From the NCBI GenBank assembly GCA_938015805.1, contig CALLXF010000074.1, positions 1 to 50,168 of the forward strand: DNA of 50,168 nucleotides. Reading direction: 5' to 3'. The position numbers and the translations under genes were made by a program. The notes under the pieces were generated by a model, which saw only the letters and a program-made list of their open reading frames with translations, searched no databases and was not told the origin of the DNA. The DNA comes from an uncultured Saprospiraceae bacterium (GTDB taxonomy: Bacteria; Bacteroidota; Bacteroidia; Chitinophagales; Saprospiraceae). This document shows, in pieces, positions 18,181 to 26,669 of the stretch; within the stretch, counting starts at the first letter, position 1; every line of letters starts with the position of its first letter.

Positions 18181-19563
18181 TTATTCTAATATTACCTCTA
18201 TTAACTGACTTGTTTTCATATTAGATTCCATCAGTACTCTCTTCTTTTTTCCCTTGTAAAAATATGCGACTTCCATTGTGTTAGGTGAGACGACTCCTTC
18301 ATTTACAGCATGTAGTGTAAAAAAGTTTTTGCCTTTCTGGTTGAGTTGGATTTTTAGTTTTACTGGCTCTTTTTCTAAAGATTTATTTTCTAATATCCAG
18401 TCTCCATTATAACTAACAGATACGATATCACCATCTAGTAATTTCTGGTCTGATAATTCCAGTTCAAAAATTTGACTATCGACGATTATCGTATGATCAC
18501 TTGCCGTTATTTCCCTTTCTTTTAGTTTTTCTGGGATAGCTTCTATGTAACTATCTGTACTGACGATGACATCCGAGCTCACGAGTTTTCTAGGATATAG
18601 CACCTTAAATATTGGAGGTAACTCCAGGAACTTTACCTGATTGATATCTTGACTTTCGATGTATTTATTTGTTTTAAAAGCGGTACCTGATCCTACAGTA
18701 TTTAGATAAGAGGTGATAATAGAATTGTAGTAGTAATAAAATTTCCCATACCTCGCTTGAGATTTAGGAACACTTCCATCAGTATAAAACCGGTTAGCTT
18801 TTTTACTTGCCTCTACTGCCTGAGTGTAAATATCATTGATAGCTGTATTCTTATTTCCTAATGTTTTAAGACCCTGAGTGGCATTTACATTTCTAAGCAT
18901 GTACGTTTTAAAATCGACCGTTTCTTTTGCTCTAATCTTTTGCAGGAGTTTGATCAGTGTATCATGAGTAGCCTTTAGTTTATCGTATTTTGCTTTCTGG
19001 TTAGAGAGACCTCTATTTAACGCTATTTTATTAACCACTTTATCGAGTTCATTACGTAATGTATAAATCTGATCAAAAAGCTCAACTCCTTTTTCCAGTT
19101 TTTTATAAATAGAGGCTAGGTTTTCGGGATTCTGGATGTCATTATTTTCTAGAAAACTGCCCGCATCAAAACGTAAATCATTGAGCCGTTTTGCGGCGTC
19201 AAAAATCTTAGTGGTTAGTTCATTAAGTACTTTTGCATCTGCTCCTAAAACACCACCTTCTTTAAGCATGATAGGGTACTGGTCAGTAGGACTTTTACCC
19301 CGATGCTCATAATACGAGATCTCAGAATAGATATCTCTCCCAAAATCACTATTTTTAAATATAAAACCATCTGTGGCGTCGACATATTTATTTACCTCGT
19401 TATTAAAACTTTGCAGCATGAGGTGAGATATCGTCAGACCGTGTATACAGTCATTTGTAAAATCAACATAATTATTAAGGGCTTTAGTTTTGATATCTTT
19501 AGATTGGGTAAACCCACAAATACTTATTACACAAAAAGCTAAAGTAAATAGCAAACGATACAT
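18181..19563 (-). CDS. Exported protein of unknown function
   Basis: A 460-residue protein with a signal peptide (residues 1-19, MYRLLFTLAFCVISICGFT) and a likely cut before Gln20. I do not recognise the family. Residues about 25-290 are rich in charged and helix-forming residues, with coiled-coil-like stretches (for example near NLASIYKKLEKGVELFDQIY). Residues about 330-460 look beta-rich, with DHTIIVDSQIFELELSDQ and VKLKIQLNQKGKNFFTLHAV. No T9SS sorting domain, lipobox or catalytic motif is visible, so a periplasmic or loosely outer-membrane-bound protein is most likely. It is transcribed divergently from cysS and convergently with the YceI gene. Confidence 0.8.
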   Translation of the reverse strand: MYRLLFTLAFCVISICGFTQSKDIKTKALNNYVDFTNDCIHGLTISHLMLQSFNNEVNKYVDATDGFIFKNSDFGRDIYSEISYYEHRGKSPTDQYPIMLKEGGVLGADAKVLNELTTKIFDAAKRLNDLRFDAGSFLENNDIQNPENLASIYKKLEKGVELFDQIYTLRNELDKVVNKIALNRGLSNQKAKYDKLKATHDTLIKLLQKIRAKETVDFKTYMLRNVNATQGLKTLGNKNTAINDIYTQAVEASKKANRFYTDGSVPKSQARYGKFYYYYNSIITSYLNTVGSGTAFKTNKYIESQDINQVKFLELPPIFKVLYPRKLVSSDVIVSTDSYIEAIPEKLKEREITASDHTIIVDSQIFELELSDQKLLDGDIVSVSYNGDWILENKSLEKEPVKLKIQLNQKGKNFFTLHAVNEGVVSPNTMEVAYFYKGKKKRVLMESNMKTSQLIEVILE

Positions 19564-19652
19564 AGTTATTAGTTATCTAAATTCAAAACGAAAATACTTC
19601 CTTTAAAGTTATAGTTGCATCATTAATAGCAATAGTGCTGATAATAATTGGT

Positions 19653-19660
19653 TATTTTTG
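19653..19660 (+). promoter_or_regulatory. Possible Bacteroidota -7 promoter element for cysS
   Basis: TATTTTTG (TAnnTTTG type) lies 18 bases before the cysS ATG in the divergent interval. The expected upstream TTG box is not seen at standard spacing, so confidence is low. Confidence 0.3.
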
Positions 19661-19678
19661 CTTTTCGAAAAAAAGTGA

Positions 19679-21154
19679 ATGAGAGATTTATTTGTATACA
19701 ATAGCTTAAGTAGAAAAAAAGAGAAATTTCAGTCTATAAATCCGGATTTTGTAGGGATGTATGTATGTGGTCCTACCGTGTATAGCGATGTGCATCTAGG
19801 AAATGTACGGACGTTTATGAGCTTCGATATGATGTATCGATATCTCTTACATTTAGGATATACCGTAAGATACGTCAGGAATATTACGGACGTCGGACAT
19901 CTCACTGATGATGGCGAAGATCGGATGTCTAAAGGAGCAAAAAAAGATAAGCTGGAACCGATGGAGGTCGCCCATAAATACACCATCGGTTTCCATGATA
20001 TGATGCGGATTTTTAATACCCATTCTCCGGATATCGAGCCACGAGCCACAGGCCATATCATCGAGCAGATAGAAATGGTACAGCAGATTATCGATAATGG
20101 ATATGGATATGAGAGTAACGGATCTGTTTACTTTGATGTTACCGCGTTTATGAAGGATCATCCTTATGGCGAACTGAGCGGTCGAGTAGTAGAGGACTTA
20201 TTAGTAGAGACTAGAGATCTTAAAAATCAAAACGAAAAAAGAAGTCCAAGTGATTTTGCAATATGGATGAAAGCATCTGTTGATCATCTCATGAAGTGGA
20301 ATTCTCCATGGTCTGTAGGATTTCCAGGATGGCACCTAGAGTGTTCAGCGATGAGTACAAAATATTTAGGTAAACATTTTGATATACATGGCGGAGGAAA
20401 TGATCTCAAATTTCCGCATCACGAAAACGAAATCGCTCAGAACATAGGAGCCTGTAAATGTAGCCCAGCAAATTATTGGTTACATACTAACATGCTTTTA
20501 ATGAATGGTAAAAAAATGTCTAAAAGCGATGGTAATACGATCACACCTATACAGTTATTTACTGGAGAGAGTCCGCATGTGACTAAGGGTTACGACCCGA
20601 TGGTCGTTAAGTTTTTTATGCTACAGGCACATTACTCGTCTACTATTGATCTCACAAATGACGGTTTATTAGCTGCTGAGAAAGGGTATAAAAAACTGAT
20701 GGATGCGATTAAGGTTTTAGAGGGACTTACGTCCAATGCAAGTTCTGGGACAATAGACTCTGAGATCGATCCTATATTAGAAGCGATGGATCATAATATG
20801 TCCGATGATTTTAATTCGCCTAAGGTAATTGCAAATCTATTTGAACTGGTAGCCAAAATAAATGGTCTCAAAGGAGGTCAGCTAGACATTAATCAGCTAT
20901 CAAAAGATTGTCTGGACAAAACTAAAAAAGCTATCTCAGCTTATGTATACGACATTCTAGGATTAAAAGATAATCGTGTATCAGAGGGAGCCGGAGATCA
21001 TTTAGAGGGACTGATGTCATTGATCTTAGAAATAAGAGCAGACTCCAGGATTAAAAAGGACTGGGACACATCTGATAAGATAAGAGACACTTTAAAAGAA
21101 TTACAAATCACAGTAAAAGACGGAAAGGACGATACGACCTGGTCCATTAACTAA
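19679..21154 (+). CDS. cysS: Cysteinyl-tRNA synthetase
   Basis: A 491-residue class I aminoacyl-tRNA synthetase of usual length that charges tRNA-Cys. The zinc ligands are visible as the Cys in CGPTVY (about residue 30), the Cys in GWHLECSAM, and the His/Glu in FPHHENEIAQ. The HIGH-type motif is VHLGN (about residues 40-44) and the KMSKS motif is present as GKKMSKSDGN. The C-terminal DALR-like helical region (from about residue 350) has DDFNSPKVIANLFEL. The ATG at 19679 begins exactly where the family does. The M28/glutaminyl-cyclase gene follows after six bases, so the two are co-transcribed. Confidence 0.97.
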   Translation: MRDLFVYNSLSRKKEKFQSINPDFVGMYVCGPTVYSDVHLGNVRTFMSFDMMYRYLLHLGYTVRYVRNITDVGHLTDDGEDRMSKGAKKDKLEPMEVAHKYTIGFHDMMRIFNTHSPDIEPRATGHIIEQIEMVQQIIDNGYGYESNGSVYFDVTAFMKDHPYGELSGRVVEDLLVETRDLKNQNEKRSPSDFAIWMKASVDHLMKWNSPWSVGFPGWHLECSAMSTKYLGKHFDIHGGGNDLKFPHHENEIAQNIGACKCSPANYWLHTNMLLMNGKKMSKSDGNTITPIQLFTGESPHVTKGYDPMVVKFFMLQAHYSSTIDLTNDGLLAAEKGYKKLMDAIKVLEGLTSNASSGTIDSEIDPILEAMDHNMSDDFNSPKVIANLFELVAKINGLKGGQLDINQLSKDCLDKTKKAISAYVYDILGLKDNRVSEGAGDHLEGLMSLILEIRADSRIKKDWDTSDKIRDTLKELQITVKDGKDDTTWSIN

Positions 21155-21160
21155 CAGCAT

Positions 21161-22150
21161 ATGAACTATAAAGCAGCACTATATTTTTTAGCGATCAGTC
21201 TATTTGTTTTTGCAGGATGTAAAGGTGATACTCCTGCTACCTCTAGTAGTAATATAAAAACTAAGAAAGTAACGGTTCCGCCTTTTGATGGAGATGGTGC
21301 TTTAGCTTATGTGGAAAAACAGGTTTCTTTTGGGTATAGGGTACCTGGAATGGAATCTCATAAAGCATGTAAGGATTGGCTTGTCAGCGAATTTAAAGTG
21401 TTAGGTGCTGATGTAGAAATACAAGAATTTAAGGCGAGTTTTTTAGACGTAAAGGATGCAGAGTCATATAACATCATAGCCAGTATAAATCCTAAAAAGA
21501 AAAAAAGAATTGCTCTAGCGGCTCACTGGGATACTAGGCTGATCGCCGATAAGGATAAAACAGATAAGAATAAACCGATCGATGGTGCAGATGATGGAGC
21601 CAGTGGGGTTGCTGTACTTTTACAAATAGCCAAAACCCTAAAAGAAAACCCTATAGATCTAGGAGTGGATTTCTTCTTGTGGGATGCTGAAGACAACGGT
21701 ATCGATACCGATGAAGGAGAAGAAAGCCAGGCGGATACCTGGTGTCTAGGATCACAGTACTGGGTAAAAAAGAAACACGATAAAAATTACAAAGCAAAAT
21801 TTGGGATTCTACTAGATATGGTTGGTGCTAAAGGAGCTCGTTTCCCCTTGGAGGGAATATCAGCTCAGGTGGCTGGGGTATATCAAGCTAAAATCTGGGG
21901 ACTAGCTCAGCAGATGGGTTATGGTGATCTGTTCCAAAGTGTAAAAGCAGGCAGTATTACGGATGATCATTTACATATGTATTATGGCGGTATTCCTACA
22001 GTAAATATTATCAACCTTCCTACGGAAACATTTGGACATTATCATCACACTCATGATGACAACGTAGAAAATATAGATAAAAACGTTTTACGTAAAGTGG
22101 GACAGGTCGTTACTGCAGTATTATATCGAGAATCTAATAACACCTTTTAG
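21161..22150 (+). CDS. Glutaminyl-peptide cyclotransferase-like M28 family lipoprotein
   Basis: A 329-residue lipoprotein (lipobox LFVFAGC, Cys20) of the M28 zinc-hydrolase fold. The domain begins at about residue 40. Zinc/active-site blocks are AHWDTR, GADDGASGVAVLL, FLWDAEDNG and, near the end, HLHMYYGGIP and HYHHTHDD. The Glu-Asp pair in DAEDNG is what bacterial glutaminyl cyclases have, whereas M28 aminopeptidases normally have Glu-Glu. Such enzymes cyclise N-terminal Gln to pyroglutamate on exported proteins. Many exported proteins in this window start with Gln after the signal peptide, which supports this role. A plain M28 aminopeptidase is the alternative. It lies six bases after cysS. 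Confidence 0.82.
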   Translation: MNYKAALYFLAISLFVFAGCKGDTPATSSSNIKTKKVTVPPFDGDGALAYVEKQVSFGYRVPGMESHKACKDWLVSEFKVLGADVEIQEFKASFLDVKDAESYNIIASINPKKKKRIALAAHWDTRLIADKDKTDKNKPIDGADDGASGVAVLLQIAKTLKENPIDLGVDFFLWDAEDNGIDTDEGEESQADTWCLGSQYWVKKKHDKNYKAKFGILLDMVGAKGARFPLEGISAQVAGVYQAKIWGLAQQMGYGDLFQSVKAGSITDDHLHMYYGGIPTVNIINLPTETFGHYHHTHDDNVENIDKNVLRKVGQVVTAVLYRESNNTF

Positions 22151-22226
22151 GTCGTATATACGATAGAAAGGATGTAATATTTTCCATACCTTTATATTAC
22201 GATTTTTAATAATATAAAATAAACTA

Positions 22227-23270
22227 ATGAAACAAGTTTTACTTTCTATCCTATGCCTATTTGTATTAGGAAATCTTCAAGCACAAGACGATCAGTACAC
22301 CATCATCGTAAAAAAATCTGCAGATTGGTGTCCTAATTGTGGTGGATGGGCATGGCCCGTATTTGAGGAAATTTTAGATAAAATGGAAGGACGTAATGGT
22401 ATACCTATCTTAATGCATCACACTGGTGGACTCGCAAATGATGTAGCTGCTGAGATTACTGATAATTTAGGAGGTGTATATCAGCCAGAGTTTTTTCTGG
22501 ATAATGAGATTCAAAATATAAATAGCAATAATGCGGATGATAAGATTGCATTGATTGTAGATGCCGTAGATTTAAATGCTTCTTTAGGAGCATTTATGGG
22601 AGTAGATATTAATGATGTCTATTTATCAGAAGACGGTACTATGCTTTCTGTAGACATGACTCAGATGATTATGAATAATGGTTTAGAAGGTAGATTTAGT
22701 GTAGGTGTTTATCTTATCCAAAATAATATTATGCATAATCAATCTGGAAAAGGAAATGTATTACAACCTAAACTTCTAACAGGTTCCTTTACGGGTGACA
22801 CTTTTGGGGCTCCAGTAGATATCGACGCATCTAGCGTGGGAGACTATACGTCTACACTTTCTATCGAGGCTCCATCTACATTAAGTTTAGTAGATGGCGA
22901 TACGGAGATCGTTACGATTATATGGAGATGGGATGATGACGGTATAAAATATGTGTTCAATGCAGATCACTGGTCTGGTGAAATTTCTCAGTTATCTAAT
23001 ACTAACGAACGGGCAGAATCACTTAATGAGGTAACTGCTCTTTTTAGAACTAGTGATTTACAAGTAAATATAAATGCGGCTAGTAGTTTTGATAATGTAT
23101 CACTATTACTCACTGACGTAACGGGTAAAAGAATCTTATCTGATAATTTAATATTAACGTCTGGAGATAACAGTTTTACACTTCCAGCTAGTGATTTACG
23201 ATCGGGTGTATATGTTTTAAACATGAGTATCGGTAATCAGCAGATCACACAAAAAATATTTAAAAGGTAA
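22227..23270 (+). CDS. Secreted thioredoxin-like protein with T9SS sorting domain
   Basis: A 347-residue secreted protein: signal peptide 1-19, likely cut before Gln20. Residues about 24-130 resemble a thioredoxin fold with a redox pair in SADWCPNCGGWAWP (Cys35 and Cys38). The middle (about 130-260) is beta-rich. The end has a T9SS C-terminal domain (VTGKRILSDNLIL, then DLRSGVYVLNM and a final basic KIFKR). This layout predicts export through the outer membrane and surface attachment or release. The substrate is unknown. The gene stands alone, with a terminator 40 bases after its stop. Confidence 0.78.
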   Translation: MKQVLLSILCLFVLGNLQAQDDQYTIIVKKSADWCPNCGGWAWPVFEEILDKMEGRNGIPILMHHTGGLANDVAAEITDNLGGVYQPEFFLDNEIQNINSNNADDKIALIVDAVDLNASLGAFMGVDINDVYLSEDGTMLSVDMTQMIMNNGLEGRFSVGVYLIQNNIMHNQSGKGNVLQPKLLTGSFTGDTFGAPVDIDASSVGDYTSTLSIEAPSTLSLVDGDTEIVTIIWRWDDDGIKYVFNADHWSGEISQLSNTNERAESLNEVTALFRTSDLQVNINAASSFDNVSLLLTDVTGKRILSDNLILTSGDNSFTLPASDLRSGVYVLNMSIGNQQITQKIFKR

Positions 23271-23280
23271 CTTTTAAAAG

Positions 23281-23308
23281 TAACAAGTAACAAGTAACAA
23301 GTAACAAG
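23281..23308 (+). repeat. Tandem heptamer repeat (TAACAAG)4
   Basis: Four perfect copies of TAACAAG lie in a row, with partial copies at each edge (AAAG before, TAAAAAG after). The array sits between the stop of the thioredoxin-like gene and its terminator hairpin. It is not coding. Slippage length variation is possible. Confidence 0.9.
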
Positions 23309-23311
23309 TAA

Positions 23312-23350
23312 AAAGGCTCATCTGGAATTTCAGATGAGCCTTTGCTTTAT
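23312..23350 (+). terminator. Intrinsic terminator after the thioredoxin-like T9SS gene
   Basis: A 13-base perfect stem, AAAGGCTCATCTG (23312-23324) with CAGATGAGCCTTT (23331-23343), has a six-base loop and is followed by GCTTTATC. The T-tract is short, so efficiency may be moderate. Confidence 0.8.
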
Positions 23351-23956
23351 CATTAAGTTATTTTTTGCAGGCTTGCTATATGAAAGAAGTTAAGTTAGGC
23401 TATATGTTGATCAGAATGGGTAAGTGATTAATTGCAAGGTATACTTCTAAGTTATGCAAGGATTGACCTTTTTGATTTTAGTGGAATTTTGTTTAGGATT
23501 TTAAAGATTTAGGAGCGTTAAGAAATCAAAACAGTCTTGAATTTTTGTTTCTTTTGCTTCAAGGCAAAAGATAAAGAGGCATTTGAATATGAACTTAAAT
23601 GACAATCAGAATGGAATAGATATTTTTTACCCACTCAAATCGATATAGTGCCTTAATTACTATCTCATATAAAAGAGATACTTTCTTTTAAAGATTTAAA
23701 ATTTTTTTGAAAAAAATATAAGTTCACATTTTACATTTATTTAACTGATTATTAGGTTTTTATCCGATTATTTTTCGACTACTACCGAATATATACGTAA
23801 ATAATCGACTAACATCCGACTAACACTTATATCCTAGTCCACCTTTGTAACATTGAATCGATACAGCTTGTAGATCACACGCTTTATCATTTTTTTGTTT
23901 AACTCGTCCGCCAAAATAAATACACATATATCACAGCGGATACAAAAATTTAAATT
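23351..23956. other. 606-base interval without a supported gene, with short repeats
   Basis: No open frame of convincing length or codon pattern is seen. The interval holds a short hairpin, CTTTTGC-TTCAAG-GCAAAAG (about 23555-23575). In one frame just before it a short stretch reads NQNSLEFLFLLLQGKR and then stops, which may be a gene or repeat-element remnant. Between 23764 and 23820 there are five CGA motifs with near-10.5-base phasing (see findings). The last part before ssb is AT-rich and should hold its promoter, but no clear box can be fixed. Confidence 0.6.
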
Positions 23957-24319
23957 ATGAATACTTTAAAAAACAGTGTACAACTCATCGGTAACTTAGG
24001 GAAAGATGTCGAACTACAAAATTTTGACAATGGTTCTAAACTTGCAAAAATTTCCATCGCCACTAACGAATTTTATAAAAATAAGAAAGGTGAAAAAATG
24101 CAAAATACAGAATGGCATAATGCCATAGCCTGGGGAAACCTAGCTGAGAACATGTCTAAAATTTTAGAGAAAGGAAATGAAGTAGCCCTTAAAGGTAAAC
24201 TAGTGCATCGCTCATACGAAGACAAAAACGGTAATACTCGATACACGTCACAAGTAGTAGTTTCAGAGTTTATAAAAATTAATAAAGCCGTAGAAGTAGA
24301 AGTAAATACTCCGTTTTAA
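23957..24319 (+). CDS. ssb: Single-stranded DNA-binding protein, short form
   Basis: A 120-residue OB-fold protein: SVQLIGNLGKDVELQNF (residues 7-23), ISIATNEFY, WHNAIAWGNLAENMSKIL and GNEVALKGKLVHRSYEDKNG are the SSB blocks. It binds single-stranded DNA during replication, repair and recombination. The C-terminal tail is only a few residues (ending VNTPF): the PF tip remains, but the acidic Asp-rich stretch (such as DDIPF) used to recruit partner proteins is missing or very reduced. It is therefore either a short secondary SSB or a lineage-specific main form. A terminator follows immediately. It lies about 690 bases after the previous gene. Confidence 0.93.
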   Translation: MNTLKNSVQLIGNLGKDVELQNFDNGSKLAKISIATNEFYKNKKGEKMQNTEWHNAIAWGNLAENMSKILEKGNEVALKGKLVHRSYEDKNGNTRYTSQVVVSEFIKINKAVEVEVNTPF

Positions 24320-24323
24320 ATTT

Positions 24324-24363
24324 AAAAGGTCTTGTCTACAAAACTGTAGGCAAGACCTTTTTT
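24324..24363. terminator. Hairpin terminator between convergent ssb and lipase genes
   Basis: The outer stem AAAAGGTCTTG (24324-24334) pairs with CAAGACCTTTT (24351-24361), plus an inner CTACA/TGTAG stem. A T-run follows on the plus strand. On the minus strand the stem is followed by AAATTTA, so bidirectional action is possible but weaker. Confidence 0.85.
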
Positions 24364-24364
24364 A

Positions 24365-26464
24365 TCATCTGCATTTTGCAAACATCTTTTTTATAGTTCC
24401 TGCCCTAGTTTTAAGTTGGATAATATATAAACCCTCAGCCCATGAGTGGACATCTACTTTTACCTCTTCATTAATAATTGCTACTTTTTGTACTAACCTT
24501 CCATCCACGGTAAATATTTCTATTTGCTCATTAGCGATTTGATCTACATTATTTAAATCAACTTGTAGTACATGAGTCGTAGGATTAGGATAAACAGACA
24601 TCTCATTTAGTGGATCTGTACTAAAAGATATTCTTATAATTTTACTTGTAGTAGTATAACCATCAAAATCGATTTGTCTTAGCTGATAATAATTATCACT
24701 AAACGGTTCTTTATCTAAATGACTATATAAATTCCTATCCATAGAATTTCCACTTCCCACTATAGTTGCTATAACCTCATAAGTTATATTATCCGCCGAT
24801 TTTAATAATTGAAATTCATGATTATTAATCTCTGCCTCTGTTACCCATTCTAATAGGATGTGATCATTTTCCTTATAACCTACAAAAGAACTTAACTTTA
24901 TAGGAACGACTGTCTTTAATGTAGGTGATAATTTATAAGGTGAACGCCAGTCGTTTGCTCCGATATTATCATGAATGATTCTAATATAATTTGCTCCACC
25001 TAAATTTAAATCAGCATTAGGAATCGTAATGGTGGTTGTCCCTGATCCTGCAGCTAAATTTAAAGTAACATCTCCTGCCGAGGCCATAGAAGTAAAATTT
25101 CCAGGAGAACTAAAAAATTCTAATGTCGACGCAAGATCTACATTAGGTGTAAACTCAATACATAAATCCTCATTAGATCCTGCCGGTACAAAAAAAGTAA
25201 ACCAGTCTGGATCAGAAGTATTAGGACCATCTGGTACATCCGCAGATCTTAACTGGGGAATTCCAAAATAACTAAGGCTATTATTTACCTCTATCTCCCA
25301 TGCCCAGTTTGGATAATCTGCTTCGTCAAGTGCTCGGACTACTGTATTTAATTCATCATCTACAGATAAATGCCCGACATCTGTAAGCAGTGTATCCGAC
25401 AAGCGATAATCCACTCCATCGGAAGGCATCGGAATATTACCATCATAAATCCACTGTCTAGTTAATGCCACTACACCATCACCATTATCCACAGCTATAT
25501 CTGAAGTAACCCACGTATATCTAATATCTGTAGGTAAGGGCATAGTATTATTATCATATGTACCGCCAGAATTATTTAACCCAGTGATATCATCTTCTTG
25601 ATCATCATCTCCATCACAGTTTACATCCTGATTCCAGTAACCCCAAGGCATACTTTCATCTCCCCCAAATAAATAAGGTCCAGGACAAGAAGCAAAAACA
25701 CCACAATTAAATGGGTCTAATGGATTAAATACATAATCATACCTGAGGTCCCTTGCAGCTTCAGAGAATGGATCAGGTAATCCATTTTTTTGCTCCACTG
25801 GATCTCCTTTAAAGGTTATGTTTCCAAAAAAATTAGAACCTAAATGAGGAGTAACTGTAGTAACCGCTTTTTTTACATTATGATCAGAACCGACCCACCA
25901 GTCTCCACCTCCTCTTTGCAAATATTCTCTTATTGCGAGACCTCCCATCGAGTGGCCGACTACTATCACTTTGGATTTATCTGGGTTTGCATCTAATACT
26001 GCATCGATCATTTTACCCAGTGCATATCCTTGTTTATAAATGGCGGACTCATTACTATTAGAAGAAAAAGCACTCGGTGCGGAGCATGTATTCTGTTCTA
26101 TTTCTGGATTATTTTCATCCTCGTTCCACCAGTTTTCAAAATTAATAGAATAGATACAGCCCGACTCCAGCACATTATCCTCATTATCAAATAGGTATAA
26201 TACATCATCATCTGAGGTGCCTTCTATATCATCATCACCCCATATATTAGAGCTTTCTTGTGCATTTAATACAGCGTGGAATATATCTGCTCGTACGCCC
26301 CATATGTTTTCAAAGTCGGCGTCTTCTATAGTACCCGAGTAAGTATCTTGACTCCCAGTATAACCATGAATAAAAATTATAGGATAAGGACATTCGCATG
26401 ATTGCGAATGCAAGGCTTGCATATTTATACTACATAGTATAAACAAGAAAAATAAGTTTCTCAT
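24365..26464 (-). CDS. Secreted alpha/beta-hydrolase (lipase/esterase-like) with T9SS sorting domain
   Basis: A 699-residue secreted protein: signal peptide 1-20, likely cut before Gln21. The domain opens with PIIFIHGYTGS and the nucleophile elbow VVGHSMGG places the catalytic Ser at about residue 172. This matches PGAP1/lipase-type alpha/beta-hydrolases. An Asp-rich insertion (DVNCDGDDDQEDDITG, about residues 280-295) could bind calcium. Residues about 390-510 look beta-rich (pre-peptidase-like). A Fn3-like part and then a T9SS C-terminal domain (VYPNPTTHVLQV, IEIFTVDGRLVQ, WAEGLYIIQLKT) close the protein. It is probably a cell-surface or secreted lipase or esterase; the substrate is unknown. 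It is convergent with ssb. The upstream 205 bases hold no recognisable element. Confidence 0.82.
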   Translation of the reverse strand: MRNLFFLFILCSINMQALHSQSCECPYPIIFIHGYTGSQDTYSGTIEDADFENIWGVRADIFHAVLNAQESSNIWGDDDIEGTSDDDVLYLFDNEDNVLESGCIYSINFENWWNEDENNPEIEQNTCSAPSAFSSNSNESAIYKQGYALGKMIDAVLDANPDKSKVIVVGHSMGGLAIREYLQRGGGDWWVGSDHNVKKAVTTVTPHLGSNFFGNITFKGDPVEQKNGLPDPFSEAARDLRYDYVFNPLDPFNCGVFASCPGPYLFGGDESMPWGYWNQDVNCDGDDDQEDDITGLNNSGGTYDNNTMPLPTDIRYTWVTSDIAVDNGDGVVALTRQWIYDGNIPMPSDGVDYRLSDTLLTDVGHLSVDDELNTVVRALDEADYPNWAWEIEVNNSLSYFGIPQLRSADVPDGPNTSDPDWFTFFVPAGSNEDLCIEFTPNVDLASTLEFFSSPGNFTSMASAGDVTLNLAAGSGTTTITIPNADLNLGGANYIRIIHDNIGANDWRSPYKLSPTLKTVVPIKLSSFVGYKENDHILLEWVTEAEINNHEFQLLKSADNITYEVIATIVGSGNSMDRNLYSHLDKEPFSDNYYQLRQIDFDGYTTTSKIIRISFSTDPLNEMSVYPNPTTHVLQVDLNNVDQIANEQIEIFTVDGRLVQKVAIINEEVKVDVHSWAEGLYIIQLKTRAGTIKKMFAKCR

Positions 26465-26669
26465 TTTAAAAGCAGGTTGGTTAAGCTTAAGTTCTCACCA
26501 TTAAAATACAATAAATATTGTCTCCTCTTTGCTAAATACTATCGTATTCACTTTTCCATTTTTAATGATGCTTTAATACGCTCTAAATACCCGATATTTA
26601 CACACGTTTTGGAATAGGTGCTACTTATGCATTTAGCATCCGTCTCTATAAGACCTAAATAAAAATATC

